64,000 nt of DNA from Thermoprotei archaeon (GCA_021162845.1 JAGGXX010000050.1:1-64000); one strand, 5' to 3'. Positions 33,367 to 42,472 are shown, counted from the first letter of the stretch. Translations and numbers: made by a program. Notes: generated by a model not told the origin, from the sequence alone.

Positions 33367-34605
33367 CTAGATTTTCAAATTCCCGCTTAACTCTAGCTCC
33401 ATGAGATATTCCCTTAACTTGTGGAGTTCAGCGCTTATACGGACTATCCTGACCTCATAGTTATCCAGGACGTACTTTGGATCCTTAAGTCCATTACCCG
33501 TCGCTATGCAGACCATTAATTCATCCCCATCCAGAAGACCTAAGTCCCTCAGCTTAATTACCCCCGCTATCGAAGCTGCGCTCGCTGGCTCTATGAATAT
33601 GCCCTCATGAGAGGCTAAGGCCCATTGAGCCCTAAGGATTTCCTCATCCGAAACGCTTTCAAAGAGCCCCTTAGATTCCTTGACAGCTCTCAGGGCCTTC
33701 TTCCAGTTCACCGGATGACCTATTCGTATAGCCGATGCTTTAGTTTTCGGGTCGACTACGGGCTCAACTCTCTTCCATCCCTTCTTGAACGCCTTAACTA
33801 AGGGAGCCGCTCCCTCAGCTTGAATGCCTACCATTTTAGGTAGCTCGTCTATCATCCCAAGGTTGTACAGTTCTTTGAACCCCTTCCATATGGCGCTTAT
33901 GTTTCCTGCATTACCCACGGGTACCACTACGTAATCTGGAACGGCCTTCAGCTGGTCTACAAGTTCAAATGCTATGGTCTTCTGTCCCTCGAGCCTATGG
34001 GGGTTAATCGAGTTCAGTAGGTAAACTGATGGATGGACCGCACATATGTCTTTAACTAACCTCATCGTATCATCAAATCCGCCCTTAATGGCCACTATCC
34101 TAGCCCCGTAGGCTATCGCTTGTGCTATCTTCCCCAACGCTATTTTACCCTCAGGGATGAGAACTACGCATTTGAGTCCAGCCTTAGCGGAATATGCCGC
34201 TAGTGAGGCGGAGGTGTTACCAGTTGAAGCGCATATCGTATACTTCATACCGAGCTCAATCGCCTTACTTACGCCCACCGTCATGCCTCTATCCTTGAAG
34301 GAACCGGTTGGATTGTCTCCTTCGTTCTTAACGAAAAGACGCTTAAGTCCGATAGCCGAGCCCAGTCTATCGCAGTGATATAATCTTGTGCCGCCTTCGC
34401 CTAATGATATCACGGTTCGAGGATCACGTACTGGGAGGAGCTCACTATACCTCCAAACACCGAGGGGGCGCTTCTTCCAGCTCAGCGATATATCAGCAGA
34501 TAACATCTCCAGATCGAAGACCACTTCAAGAAGGCCATTACATCTATCGCACCAATATCGAGAAGGCCCATCTAGATATTTTGCTCCGCACTCTATACAT
34601 ATCAA
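33367..34605 (-). CDS. thrC: Threonine synthase
   Basis: 412 residues, a PLP fold-type II enzyme that converts O-phosphohomoserine to threonine. An N-terminal zinc-ribbon-like segment is present (CIECGAKY and CDRCNG). The PLP lysine is K104 in NPTGSFKDRGMT; STGNTSASLAAYSAKAG binds the cofactor phosphate and VPVGNAGNISAIWKG is typical of archaeal ThrC. The start is TTG at 34605 and overlaps the stop codon of an 11-codon upstream ORF (TTGA overlap). A TTATATAAAC promoter at about 34670-34679 leaves a 40-50-base leader. Confidence 0.92.
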   Translation of the reverse strand: MICIECGAKYLDGPSRYWCDRCNGLLEVVFDLEMLSADISLSWKKRPLGVWRYSELLPVRDPRTVISLGEGGTRLYHCDRLGSAIGLKRLFVKNEGDNPTGSFKDRGMTVGVSKAIELGMKYTICASTGNTSASLAAYSAKAGLKCVVLIPEGKIALGKIAQAIAYGARIVAIKGGFDDTMRLVKDICAVHPSVYLLNSINPHRLEGQKTIAFELVDQLKAVPDYVVVPVGNAGNISAIWKGFKELYNLGMIDELPKMVGIQAEGAAPLVKAFKKGWKRVEPVVDPKTKASAIRIGHPVNWKKALRAVKESKGLFESVSDEEILRAQWALASHEGIFIEPASAASIAGVIKLRDLGLLDGDELMVCIATGNGLKDPKYVLDNYEVRIVRISAELHKLREYLMELELSGNLKI

Positions 34606-34637
34606 CTGCCAGTGAGAGTTGTTTGGTGCATACTCAT
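34602..34637 (-). CDS. 11-codon upstream ORF in the thrC leader
   Basis: The minus strand reads ATG AGT ATG CAC CAA ACA ACT CTC ACT GGC AGT TGA, peptide MSMHQTTLTGS, preceded by GGGG. Three of its eleven residues are threonine, and its stop overlaps the thrC TTG start. It could couple or modulate thrC translation in response to threonyl-tRNA supply. This is inference, and leader-peptide control is not established in archaea. A chance ORF is possible at this length. Confidence 0.3.
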   Translation of the reverse strand: MSMHQTTLTGS

Positions 34638-34713
34638 CCCCAAACCGCCCTTTAACTTAGAATGGACGGTTTATATAAGCCTTATGACATATTGTGATGA
34701 CATTCTTCGTATT

Positions 34714-35448
34714 CTACCGTGTATCCTTTACGTTTTTAGCCATTAGTCCTTTGCCCTTTGAAAGGAGATGATAAAGCATACTAACATCGCTGAGGGGATT
34801 TCGCGAGGCTTTGTCTATTCTATTGAGTATCTTCTCGGCTTCTTCCAGGTCCTCTCTGGTATTTATGTTAAAGAATGTTAGCAGACATGGATCGTACCTT
34901 CTTATTTGATCTTCATGTACGTAATTTACCTTAACAAACTTCAGGATTTCACTGACCTTATACATGCCCTCTTTAATCAGCTCACCTATTATCGGCAATA
35001 TACTCCTGGAGTATACTGCGTGTAGTGGCTCCGGGTAACCTCTATATATCGGGACTACCACATCGCCATTCTGCTTGAGCAGGAACTCTACGACCCTTGG
35101 ATTTATGAAGATCATATCGGATCCACAGATGAATGCCCTATGGCCGGTCATGTGCCTTAGCCCAGTATACACCCCGGCTATCGGTCCTATACCCTTGATT
35201 TCGTCCTCTACCACCTTCACTCCATACTTACATACCACGCGCCTGAGTTCATCAACCTTATCAGTTACTACGAGCACTTCGGGCACGATTTGCCTTAGCT
35301 TCATTATGACCATCTCAACTAAGCTTACGCCGTTAATGGTCGTAAAGGGCTTGAAGGCTCCAAGCCTCCTCCCCCTGCCTCCGGCTAATACCACTACGCT
35401 CGAGCCTTCCCCTCTTGACATGGGTCGCACCGATTGGGCTCGTGACAT
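34714..35448 (-). CDS. mobA: MobA-like molybdopterin nucleotidyltransferase
   Basis: 244 residues from the ATG at 35448, picked because GGTGAG precedes it; the frame continues upstream to 35535 without family similarity. The NTP-transferase signature VVVLAGGRGRRLGAFKPFTTING is at the N-terminus, followed by CGSDMIFINP with the metal aspartate and YPEPLHAVYSRS. MobA attaches GMP to molybdopterin, giving the bis-MGD cofactor. It is divergent from, and 180 bases away from, an operon for a bis-MGD-type formate dehydrogenase, which strongly supports this role. A C-terminal helical tail of about 50 residues is extra. Confidence 0.82.
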   Translation of the reverse strand: MSRAQSVRPMSRGEGSSVVVLAGGRGRRLGAFKPFTTINGVSLVEMVIMKLRQIVPEVLVVTDKVDELRRVVCKYGVKVVEDEIKGIGPIAGVYTGLRHMTGHRAFICGSDMIFINPRVVEFLLKQNGDVVVPIYRGYPEPLHAVYSRSILPIIGELIKEGMYKVSEILKFVKVNYVHEDQIRRYDPCLLTFFNINTREDLEEAEKILNRIDKASRNPLSDVSMLYHLLSKGKGLMAKNVKDTR

Positions 35449-35628
35449 ACTCTCACCTATTAGTGATGATGTATTATGGGATTTCATTATCTGCTGAGCA
35501 TCCTTTATTAGGGTCTGGATATTAGTCGAGAGCAAGCACTTCCTTAGCTAGGAGATAGCCCTATTATTCATTCTTACGGAATCCTTAGCGTTTTTAAAGC
35601 TCATCCCTAGTTATTATAGGTCTCCCCG

Positions 35629-38412
35629 GTGTCCGAGGTGAATAAGCGATACATGGAGGCCATGACGGATTCCAGTAGAGACATGGTAACTATAATCATC
35701 GATGGAAGGATGATTAAGGCTAGGAGGGGGGAGAACCTTTTAGCCGTTGCTAGGAGAAACGGCATAGACATCCCCGGGTTATGTTATCATGAAAGGCTCA
35801 CGCCCATAGGCTCATGTAGGCTCTGCATAGTTAAGGTTAAAGGCAAAGGTATCGTAACGGCATGCACCACATTCGTTGAGGATGGTATGGAGGTCGTAGC
35901 ATTCGATGATGAGCTTGAGGAGATGAGAAGGGACTTACTGGACCTGCTTCTCTCGGAGCATAATTGTGATTGCATGACATGCGATAAGAACGGCGAGTGC
36001 GAGCTCCAGGACCTAGCCTACCGATATGGCTTAACCTCGGAGGTAAGAACATATCCCTCCATATGGGGGAAGATAAAGCCCCCCAAGGACGACTCATCCC
36101 CGGTTCTAGTATACGACGCAAGTAAATGCATTAAATGCCAGAGATGCATTAGGGCGTGCTCCGAGATACAGGGCAAGGGCATATTGTCCTTAGTTAACAG
36201 AGGGATCATGACTTACGTTACGGCCGGACTAGGCATTTGGGGAGAGTCGGAATGCGATGGATGCGGAGAGTGCATTCAGGTATGTCCTACTGGTGCGTTG
36301 ATGGAGAAGCCAGTATTTACTAGGGTTCGGATCTTCGATGTGGATAAAAGGGTCATCTCGACATGTGCTTACTGTGGAGTAGGATGTCAGCTTGAGTTCT
36401 GGGTTAAGGGCGGTAAGATAGTTAAGGTCAGAGGCCATAACGGTCCGCCGAATTATGGCTCGACATGCGTTAAAGGGAGGTTCGGCTGGGATTGGGTTCA
36501 CAGCCCTGAGAGGTTAAGAAGACCCCTCATCAGGAAGGGCGGGAACCTCGTTGAGGTTGACTGGGAAGAAGCCATAAATTACGTAGTTAAGAGGCTTAAG
36601 GAGATAAAGGAGAAATACGGCCCGGATTCCATCGCTGGCTTAGCCTCCTCTAAATGCACTAATGAGGAGAACTACCTATTCCAGAAGTTCATGAGGGCCG
36701 TGATAGGCACTAATAACATAGATAATTGTGCAAGGTTATGCCATGCGCCATCAGTCATCGGGTTAAAGATGGCCTTCGGGACAGGAGCGCAGAGCAATAC
36801 TTTCGAAGAACTACAATACTCCGACGTGATTATGGTCATAGGTTCGAATACGACGGAGAACCATCCCATCGTAGCATCGTATATTAAGAGAGCCGTCCTT
36901 CTCAATGGCGCGAAGCTGATCGTTATCGATCCCAGGAGGACCGATCTAGCTAAGATGGCTACCGTTCACTTGATGTTAAAGCCTGGAACTGATGTAGCCT
37001 TACTCAACGGCATGGCCCATGTAATAGTAAGCGAAGGACTATATGATGAAGAGTTCATAAGGACTAGAACTGAGGGGTTCGATGAGTTCTTAAGGGTCAT
37101 AGATAACTACACGCCTGAGCTTGTCGAGGGGATAACGGGTGTACCTAAGAGGGATATAGTCAAGGCTGCTAGGCTTTGGGGCAAAGCCAAGAGGGGTGCC
37201 ATAGTTTACGCTATGGGGGTAACCCAGCATATCTTCGGCATAAATAATGTTCTAGCCATAGCTAACCTCCTGCTCCTCACTGGGAATATAGGGAGAGGGT
37301 CAACGGGCATATATCCGCTTCGCGGTCAGAATAACGTTCAAGGGGCGTGTGACATGGGCACATTACCAGACTACTTGCCAGGCTACAAGGAAGTCAGCGA
37401 TCCTAAGGCAAGGGAATTCTTCGAAAAGGCTTGGGGGGTTGAGTTACCCGATAGGCCCGGCCTAACTATTCCAGAGGTCATTAGCGCGATACTTGAGGGT
37501 AAGGTCAAGGCGCTTTACGCTATAGGCGTTAACATAGCCCTATCCTGTGCAGATCGTAAAAGGGTAATTGAAGCCCTTAAGAAACTGGAGCTCTTGATAT
37601 GTCAGGACATATTCCTCACGGAGACATGTAAGTATGCGCATGTTATCCTACCAGCTGCCTCCTTACTCGAGAAGGAGGGGACTGTAACTAATGGGGAGAG
37701 GAGGGTCCTTCTAGTTAATAAAGTGATCGATCCACCAGGGGACGCTAAACCCGATTGGGAGATAATTCAAATGATAGCTAAGGGAATGGGTTATGAGATG
37801 AGTTACGAAGATGTATGGGATATTCTTAGGGAGATAAACAAGCTCGTTCCCAGCTATGCCGGAATAACCCCCGAGAGAATTCTAAGGGGGGAGGGAGTTC
37901 AGTGGCCATGCCCCACGCCTGAGCATCCCGGCACAAGGATATTGTATGAGGACGCGTTTTTAACGCGAAATGGTTTAGGTAGATTCCATCCTGTTGACTA
38001 TATCCCACCTCCTGAATTACCTGACGAAGAGTATCCGTTCGTTCTGATAACCGGTAGGATATTATACCACTATCATACAGGAACCATGAGCAGGAGATCC
38101 AAGGCACTGAATGAGTTTAGTAGGGAACCCATGATGTTAATGAATCCCAGTGATATGGTCAAGTTAGGCATAAGCGAGGGAGAGTTGGTTAAGGTATCAT
38201 CAAGGAGGGGCTCCATCATCGTGAAGGCGATTTCCAGTATAAAGGTGGCTGAAGGGTGTGTGTTCATTCCTTTCCACTATAGTGAGGCCCCAGTCAACGA
38301 ATTAACGCTCTACATGTATGACCCTAAGGCCAAGGTACCCGGATTTAAAATAGCCGCGGTTAGGGTTGAGAAAGCACCCTCTGCCATGGGAGGTGAGGCA
38401 CATGCTGAGTGA
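35629..38412 (+). CDS. fdhA: NAD-linked formate dehydrogenase-like alpha subunit (NuoG-FdhF fusion)
   Basis: 927 residues. The N-terminus is the NuoG/HydA-type electron relay: a [2Fe-2S] domain (C52, C63, C66, C79), the HNCDCMTC...C cluster (H111-C124), and two [4Fe-4S] clusters (C167-C177; C209-C219). The molybdopterin domain follows with its own cluster (C246, C249, C253, C280) and the catalytic position ARLCHAPS, where C371 replaces selenocysteine. The C-terminal MopB domain has YHTGTMSRRSKALNE. This is the layout of cytoplasmic NAD-dependent formate dehydrogenases (FdsA type). The metal may be Mo or W. The start is GTG. Small NuoE and NuoF subunits follow with overlapping starts. Confidence 0.9.
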   Translation: MSEVNKRYMEAMTDSSRDMVTIIIDGRMIKARRGENLLAVARRNGIDIPGLCYHERLTPIGSCRLCIVKVKGKGIVTACTTFVEDGMEVVAFDDELEEMRRDLLDLLLSEHNCDCMTCDKNGECELQDLAYRYGLTSEVRTYPSIWGKIKPPKDDSSPVLVYDASKCIKCQRCIRACSEIQGKGILSLVNRGIMTYVTAGLGIWGESECDGCGECIQVCPTGALMEKPVFTRVRIFDVDKRVISTCAYCGVGCQLEFWVKGGKIVKVRGHNGPPNYGSTCVKGRFGWDWVHSPERLRRPLIRKGGNLVEVDWEEAINYVVKRLKEIKEKYGPDSIAGLASSKCTNEENYLFQKFMRAVIGTNNIDNCARLCHAPSVIGLKMAFGTGAQSNTFEELQYSDVIMVIGSNTTENHPIVASYIKRAVLLNGAKLIVIDPRRTDLAKMATVHLMLKPGTDVALLNGMAHVIVSEGLYDEEFIRTRTEGFDEFLRVIDNYTPELVEGITGVPKRDIVKAARLWGKAKRGAIVYAMGVTQHIFGINNVLAIANLLLLTGNIGRGSTGIYPLRGQNNVQGACDMGTLPDYLPGYKEVSDPKAREFFEKAWGVELPDRPGLTIPEVISAILEGKVKALYAIGVNIALSCADRKRVIEALKKLELLICQDIFLTETCKYAHVILPAASLLEKEGTVTNGERRVLLVNKVIDPPGDAKPDWEIIQMIAKGMGYEMSYEDVWDILREINKLVPSYAGITPERILRGEGVQWPCPTPEHPGTRILYEDAFLTRNGLGRFHPVDYIPPPELPDEEYPFVLITGRILYHYHTGTMSRRSKALNEFSREPMMLMNPSDMVKLGISEGELVKVSSRRGSIIVKAISSIKVAEGCVFIPFHYSEAPVNELTLYMYDPKAKVPGFKIAAVRVEKAPSAMGGEAHAE

Positions 38413-38860
38413 GGATGAGGTAAAGGAGATAATTGCTAGCTTCGGGGGTGACAGACGTTACGTGATGCGGATACTACAAGAGATCCAGAGGAGGGTGGGT
38501 TATCTACCGAAGGAGAACCTAAAGATGGTGGCTGAACTACTTGATGTCCCCTTAGCTAAGGTCTACGGTGTCGCCACGTTCTTCCATCAATTTAGGTTAA
38601 GGCCTCATGGTAGGCATATAGTTCAATTCTGCTTCGGAACAGCATGTTACGTCAAGGGCAATGATAAGCTGTGGGAGTGGTTGAGGAGGAAATTAGGCCT
38701 TAAGCCAGGTGAGGATACGACTGCTGACTTAAGGTTTACGTTGCAAAAGGTTAGGTGCTTCGGCTGTTGTTCCATGGCTCCAGTGATAAAGGTGGACGGG
38801 GACATCTATGGGAATATGACCAAGGAGAAGCTAGAGGAGGTGCTGAGGAGATATGCTTAG
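38402..38860 (+). CDS. NuoE-like [2Fe-2S] subunit of the formate dehydrogenase complex
   Basis: 152 residues from the ATG at 38402, favoured by GGAGGTGA just upstream; the frame extends to 38366 inside the previous gene. A helical N-terminus is followed by a thioredoxin-like domain with the [2Fe-2S] ligands in FCFGTACYVKG and VRCFGCCSMAPVIKV. It passes electrons between the NuoF flavin subunit and the alpha subunit, or serves a bifurcation side path. It overlaps the alpha-subunit stop by 11 bases and the next start by 8 bases, so all three are translated as one operon. Confidence 0.88.
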   Translation: MLSEDEVKEIIASFGGDRRYVMRILQEIQRRVGYLPKENLKMVAELLDVPLAKVYGVATFFHQFRLRPHGRHIVQFCFGTACYVKGNDKLWEWLRRKLGLKPGEDTTADLRFTLQKVRCFGCCSMAPVIKVDGDIYGNMTKEKLEEVLRRYA

Positions 38861-40577
38861 ATCCCCTACCACAAGCGAGTATGAAGTGATAGAGCGTTTT
38901 TATAGGGCTAAAGATGTCATGTTCGGCGGACATGATTACAGGATTACAGTAGGCGTTAGTACGTGTAGCATGGCTAAGGGAGCGCATCTAGTCCTGAAGA
39001 AGGTCGAGGAAGAGGTAGCGCGAAGGGGCATTAACGCTAGGGTAGTTAGGGTGGGATGCAATGGCATGTGCTTCTCTGAGAACATGGTCGAAATAATAGA
39101 TCACGAGGGCTCCTGGGCCGTATACGCCTATGTGACCCCCGAGAGGGTTTCTAGGATGCTCGATGGCTATTTCTCCGGTAGTAGCAGAGGGGTCTTTGCC
39201 TTCAGGGTTAAGGGCGGCTCATTAATGGACGAGGAGAGGGTCCCATATATCTACGAGATACCCTTCTATGGCAAACAGGTTAGGAGGGTCCTAAGATTCA
39301 TGGGAATCGTGAATCCATTGAGCATAGAAGAGTATGAGGCCCTAGGCGGATATAGTGGATTGAAGAGGGCTTTGAGATTGACACCAGATGAGGTCATAGA
39401 TATCGTTATCAGGAGTAAGTTAAGAGGCAGAGGGGGTGCCGGCTTCCCAACGGGTCTGAAGTGGAAGCTCGTCAGGGAGGCTAAGGGCGATGTGAAGTAT
39501 CTCATATGTAATGCTGATGAAGGGGATCCGGGGGCTTTCATGAATAGGCTAACCGCTGAGGGAAATCCACACATAATCATTGAGGGCATGATCATAGCCG
39601 CCTATGCTGTCGGTGCTAGTAAAGGGTTTGTCTTTGTTAGAGCTGAGAAGCCCCTCATGGCCGATATGTTAGCTAGGGCGATAGAGCAGGCTAGGGATAA
39701 AGGATACCTAGGTAGGGAGATCCTCAGAAGGGATTTCGACTTTGATATAGAGGTGATACTCAGTGCCGGAGCCTTCGTGTGTGGTGAGGAGACGGCGATG
39801 ATCGCAGCAATAGAAGGGGCGGCTACAGCTAGAGGAGGTAGGTGTTCGCCCACTCCTAGGCCACCTTACCCAGCCGAGAAGGGGTTATTCTATAAACCAA
39901 CGCTAGTTAATAATGTCGAGACGTATGCACAGGTAGCCTATCTATTCCAAGCAGGATTAGAGGACTTCATCAGCGTAGGCACAGAGAACAGCAAGGGGAC
40001 CAAGGTTTTCTGTCTGGCAGGCAGTATTCGCTATACGGGAGCTGTAGAGGTCCCGATTGGAATCACGTTAAGGGAGCTCATATTTGAGATAGGAGGCGGT
40101 GTTCCGAAAGGTAGACGTTTTAAGGCAGTCCAGATAGGAGGCCCCTCAGGTGGGTGCTTGCCCAAAGCTTACATCGATTACCCACTGGACTACGAACAAT
40201 TGAAATCGCTAGGCGCCATAATGGGCTCCGGCGGCATCATAGTCATAGATGATAAATCGTGCATAGTTGACGTAGCGAGATACTTCTTAAAGTTTACGGT
40301 AACTGAATCATGTGGTCAGTGTACGCCATGTAGAATCGGGCTGAGGCACATGCTCGAGATAATGAATAGGATAACGGAGGGAAAGGGTACCGAGGAGGAC
40401 CTGATTAGGCTAGAGCGATTAGGCAACGTAATAGCGAAGACATCCCTATGCGGCTTGGGTAAGACGGCCCCAAACCCAGTATTGACAACTCTAAGATATT
40501 TCAGGGAGGAGTACGAAGAGCACGTGAAGCAGAGGAAATGCAGGGCTGGCAAGTGCATGAAGCTAAGGGCGAGGTAG
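38853..40577 (+). CDS. NuoF-like NAD- and FMN-binding subunit
   Basis: 574 residues. An N-terminal thioredoxin-like [2Fe-2S] domain (VSTCSMAKG, VGCNGMC; about 30-110) is followed by the NuoF core: NADH-binding LRGRGGAGFPTGLKW, FMN-binding CNADEGDPGAFMNR, VCGEETAMIAAIEG, and the C-terminal [4Fe-4S] SCGQCTPCRIG...C. HydB-type homologues continue after a CPAGVCKAL-like linker with a two-cluster ferredoxin domain. Here the linker is present (KCRAGKCMKL) but the protein stops four residues later, and no ferredoxin frame follows. The subunit reduces NAD+ or NADP+ with electrons from formate, or the reverse. Confidence 0.9.
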   Translation: MLRSPTTSEYEVIERFYRAKDVMFGGHDYRITVGVSTCSMAKGAHLVLKKVEEEVARRGINARVVRVGCNGMCFSENMVEIIDHEGSWAVYAYVTPERVSRMLDGYFSGSSRGVFAFRVKGGSLMDEERVPYIYEIPFYGKQVRRVLRFMGIVNPLSIEEYEALGGYSGLKRALRLTPDEVIDIVIRSKLRGRGGAGFPTGLKWKLVREAKGDVKYLICNADEGDPGAFMNRLTAEGNPHIIIEGMIIAAYAVGASKGFVFVRAEKPLMADMLARAIEQARDKGYLGREILRRDFDFDIEVILSAGAFVCGEETAMIAAIEGAATARGGRCSPTPRPPYPAEKGLFYKPTLVNNVETYAQVAYLFQAGLEDFISVGTENSKGTKVFCLAGSIRYTGAVEVPIGITLRELIFEIGGGVPKGRRFKAVQIGGPSGGCLPKAYIDYPLDYEQLKSLGAIMGSGGIIVIDDKSCIVDVARYFLKFTVTESCGQCTPCRIGLRHMLEIMNRITEGKGTEEDLIRLERLGNVIAKTSLCGLGKTAPNPVLTTLRYFREEYEEHVKQRKCRAGKCMKLRAR

Positions 40578-40647
40578 CGCTCCTTAAATAAGCTAGCGAC
40601 CTTTTCACGCCGAGTCATTAACGCCTGTCGGAGAATCCTAAACAGCC

Positions 40648-40710
40648 ATGAACGATCAGAAACGGGACGCTTCATCATCCTTCAGCTTCTCTACCTGTCA
40701 TCATCCTCCT
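40648..40710 (-). ncRNA. C/D box guide sRNA (2'-O-methylation guide)
   Basis: On the minus strand, starting 13 bases after the B3/4 gene stop: C box ATGATGA (complement of 40698-40704), 12-base guide CAGGTAGAGAAG, D' box CTGA, spacer AGG, C' box ATGATGA, 12-base guide AGCGTCCCGTTT, D box CTGA (complement of 40656-40659). All four boxes match consensus and both guides have the exact archaeal length. By the fifth-base rule the D' guide would methylate the U in the middle of CUUCUCUACCUG, and the D guide the G in AAACGGGACGCU. The target RNAs are not identified. It may be processed from the B3/4 mRNA. Confidence 0.9.
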
Positions 40711-40716
40711 AGAGCC

Positions 40717-41406
40717 TTAACGCTCTGTAGGCGATGATAACATGATTTCCTCTTCCCTACCACCAGCGAAGGCCTCTATGTAATCCGTGGCCTTCTTTAG
40801 CGCCCTTATGAGGCTTTCGCGGGTAATTCCTGGAGCCCCGTATGCCACTAATAACACGTCCTTAGTTCCCTCATTCACCTTGCTCCTCTCTACATCGCCA
40901 TGTACGTATACGCAGAGGATGCCATTGACATCTGCGAGCACTAATTCCCTTCCGCTAAGAGTCCTCTTCCTCCTCCCTATTAACTCTACCACCTCCCCCT
41001 TCCGTGAGAACCTAACTTCAAGAGGTGGTTGAATTATGGCTAGGTCATATGCGCTTAACGTGATAAGCGTCTCAGCGGATGCGAGATTATAGGCATCAAC
41101 CACGTTGGATATATGAGGCAGCCTCTTGCCCTGTAAGATCCTCCTCAACAAGGCCTCGGAGGCAGGTCGTTTCTTAGTTGGATCCACACCCATCCTCCAG
41201 AAGAAGTTCCTATAAAGCCTGATTAGAGGTATATCCTTTAGCCCCTCTAAGGTGTACTTGCTCGCTAATTCCTCTTCCTTCTTCTTCAGGAAGAGGTCCA
41301 TCTCATCTGTTCGGGGACCTACACTAACCCCTCTTATCACGCGGCATGCTATCATGAGGTTTGGGTATTTCTCCGCAACTACCTCATTCCATGATATCGA
41401 GATCAT
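40717..41406 (-). CDS. B3/B4-domain protein (phenylalanyl-tRNA synthetase beta-like editing fold)
   Basis: 229 residues matching free-standing B3/4 proteins (COG3382). The characteristic stretch is MGVDPTKKRPASEALLRRIL, then SNVVDAYNLASAETLITLSAYDL, which in PheRS-beta surrounds the editing pocket. Free-standing versions may check mischarged tRNA or bind amino acids; no function is proven. It is 22 bases downstream of the AF1577-family radical SAM gene and likely cotranscribed with it. A C/D box sRNA follows its stop. Confidence 0.82.
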   Translation of the reverse strand: MISISWNEVVAEKYPNLMIACRVIRGVSVGPRTDEMDLFLKKKEEELASKYTLEGLKDIPLIRLYRNFFWRMGVDPTKKRPASEALLRRILQGKRLPHISNVVDAYNLASAETLITLSAYDLAIIQPPLEVRFSRKGEVVELIGRRKRTLSGRELVLADVNGILCVYVHGDVERSKVNEGTKDVLLVAYGAPGITRESLIRALKKATDYIEAFAGGREEEIMLSSPTER

Positions 41407-41428
41407 AAGGTCACCCCCACTGATCTTC

Positions 41429-42472
41429 TCATGGAATTATTTCTAAACTATTGTTAAATGAGGGATAGGAAAAGACCTCAGAAGGAGCGCACTTATCTAT
41501 ACACTCAAGCACTTCCCTTATAGTATGCTTAGTCACCTGGCATACGGCCCTAAATCCTTCTTCCCCCCAGTAACGCTCCTTATAGGCATAAAGACATCGT
41601 CCTCCACAATACCTGAACACCTCACATGATGTACATGGCTCCCCTATACCTACCTTTCCCTTGAGCTCCCCTGGGCTATGGGTGCTTATATGGCCTAGGA
41701 GAGCCCATGGCACATCGACCGCTATAGGGCATGCTATAATCCTCCCATCCGTTAGTATAGCGAAGGCATTCTGGCCTGCTCCGCATGGGGGTGCAGGCCC
41801 TCCATATTTAGCCCTACGAGCGATGCCTAGGAAGGGAGCTATACCGAGTACCCTCCCCGCTTCTAAACTTTCTTTCCATAGGTGAATAAGCCTTGATATG
41901 CCCGGCATATAGGATCTCCGTGCCCAAGAACGGAAATCCCAAGGCGGACTCCATACGACGTCCAGTTGCCAGTGCACATGATCGAAGATGTCCAGGGATA
42001 ATAAGTGAAGTACATCTCGAAATACATCGCTCCGACTGGATATAGTCATACGGGCTATCAAGTCTCCCTTAAAGCCTATCTTACGAAGGAAATGGGCAGC
42101 TTCAAGGACCTTTCTATAGACCCCTCTTCCTCTATAATAATCCGTAATCGCTTCTCTCCCGTCTATGGAGAGGAGGACCGTATCCATCTTCCTCCAGTAC
42201 TCTGCCTTTAGACGTTTGAAGAGCAGGCCGTTCGTCTGAATGACGAACCGCTTAGCTGGGACATGATCCATGACTTGGGCTATGTACTGGGCATTCAGGA
42301 GTGGCTCCCCTCCATAAAAGGCTATGGTAGCATCATCATCCTCAGCTATGAAGTCGATCAAATCCCTTAGTGGATATAGGATTCTCCACGGTACTAAGTC
42401 CTGTGGAAAACTCCCTCCGCAATATCTGCACTTCAGGTTACACTGGCCCGTCGTGAATACGAAATATAACAT
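41429..42472 (-). CDS. AF1577-family radical SAM/SPASM protein (putative peptide modifier)
   Basis: 347 residues from the ATG at 42472, giving MLYFVFTTGQCNLKCRYCGG, the usual start of this archaeal family; the TTG at 42499 adds nine hydrophobic residues without a ribosome binding site. The radical SAM cluster is CNLKCRYC, followed by FYGGEPLLN and LLSIDGREAITDYYRG. The SPASM-like C-terminus has CGAGQNAF...CPIAVDVP and CTSCEVFRYCGGRC for auxiliary Fe-S clusters. Family models describe it as a putative peptide-modifying enzyme; no substrate is known. A TTTAT element about 30 bases upstream suggests a leaderless transcript. Confidence 0.85.
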   Translation of the reverse strand: MLYFVFTTGQCNLKCRYCGGSFPQDLVPWRILYPLRDLIDFIAEDDDATIAFYGGEPLLNAQYIAQVMDHVPAKRFVIQTNGLLFKRLKAEYWRKMDTVLLSIDGREAITDYYRGRGVYRKVLEAAHFLRKIGFKGDLIARMTISSRSDVFRDVLHLLSLDIFDHVHWQLDVVWSPPWDFRSWARRSYMPGISRLIHLWKESLEAGRVLGIAPFLGIARRAKYGGPAPPCGAGQNAFAILTDGRIIACPIAVDVPWALLGHISTHSPGELKGKVGIGEPCTSCEVFRYCGGRCLYAYKERYWGEEGFRAVCQVTKHTIREVLECIDKCAPSEVFSYPSFNNSLEIIP

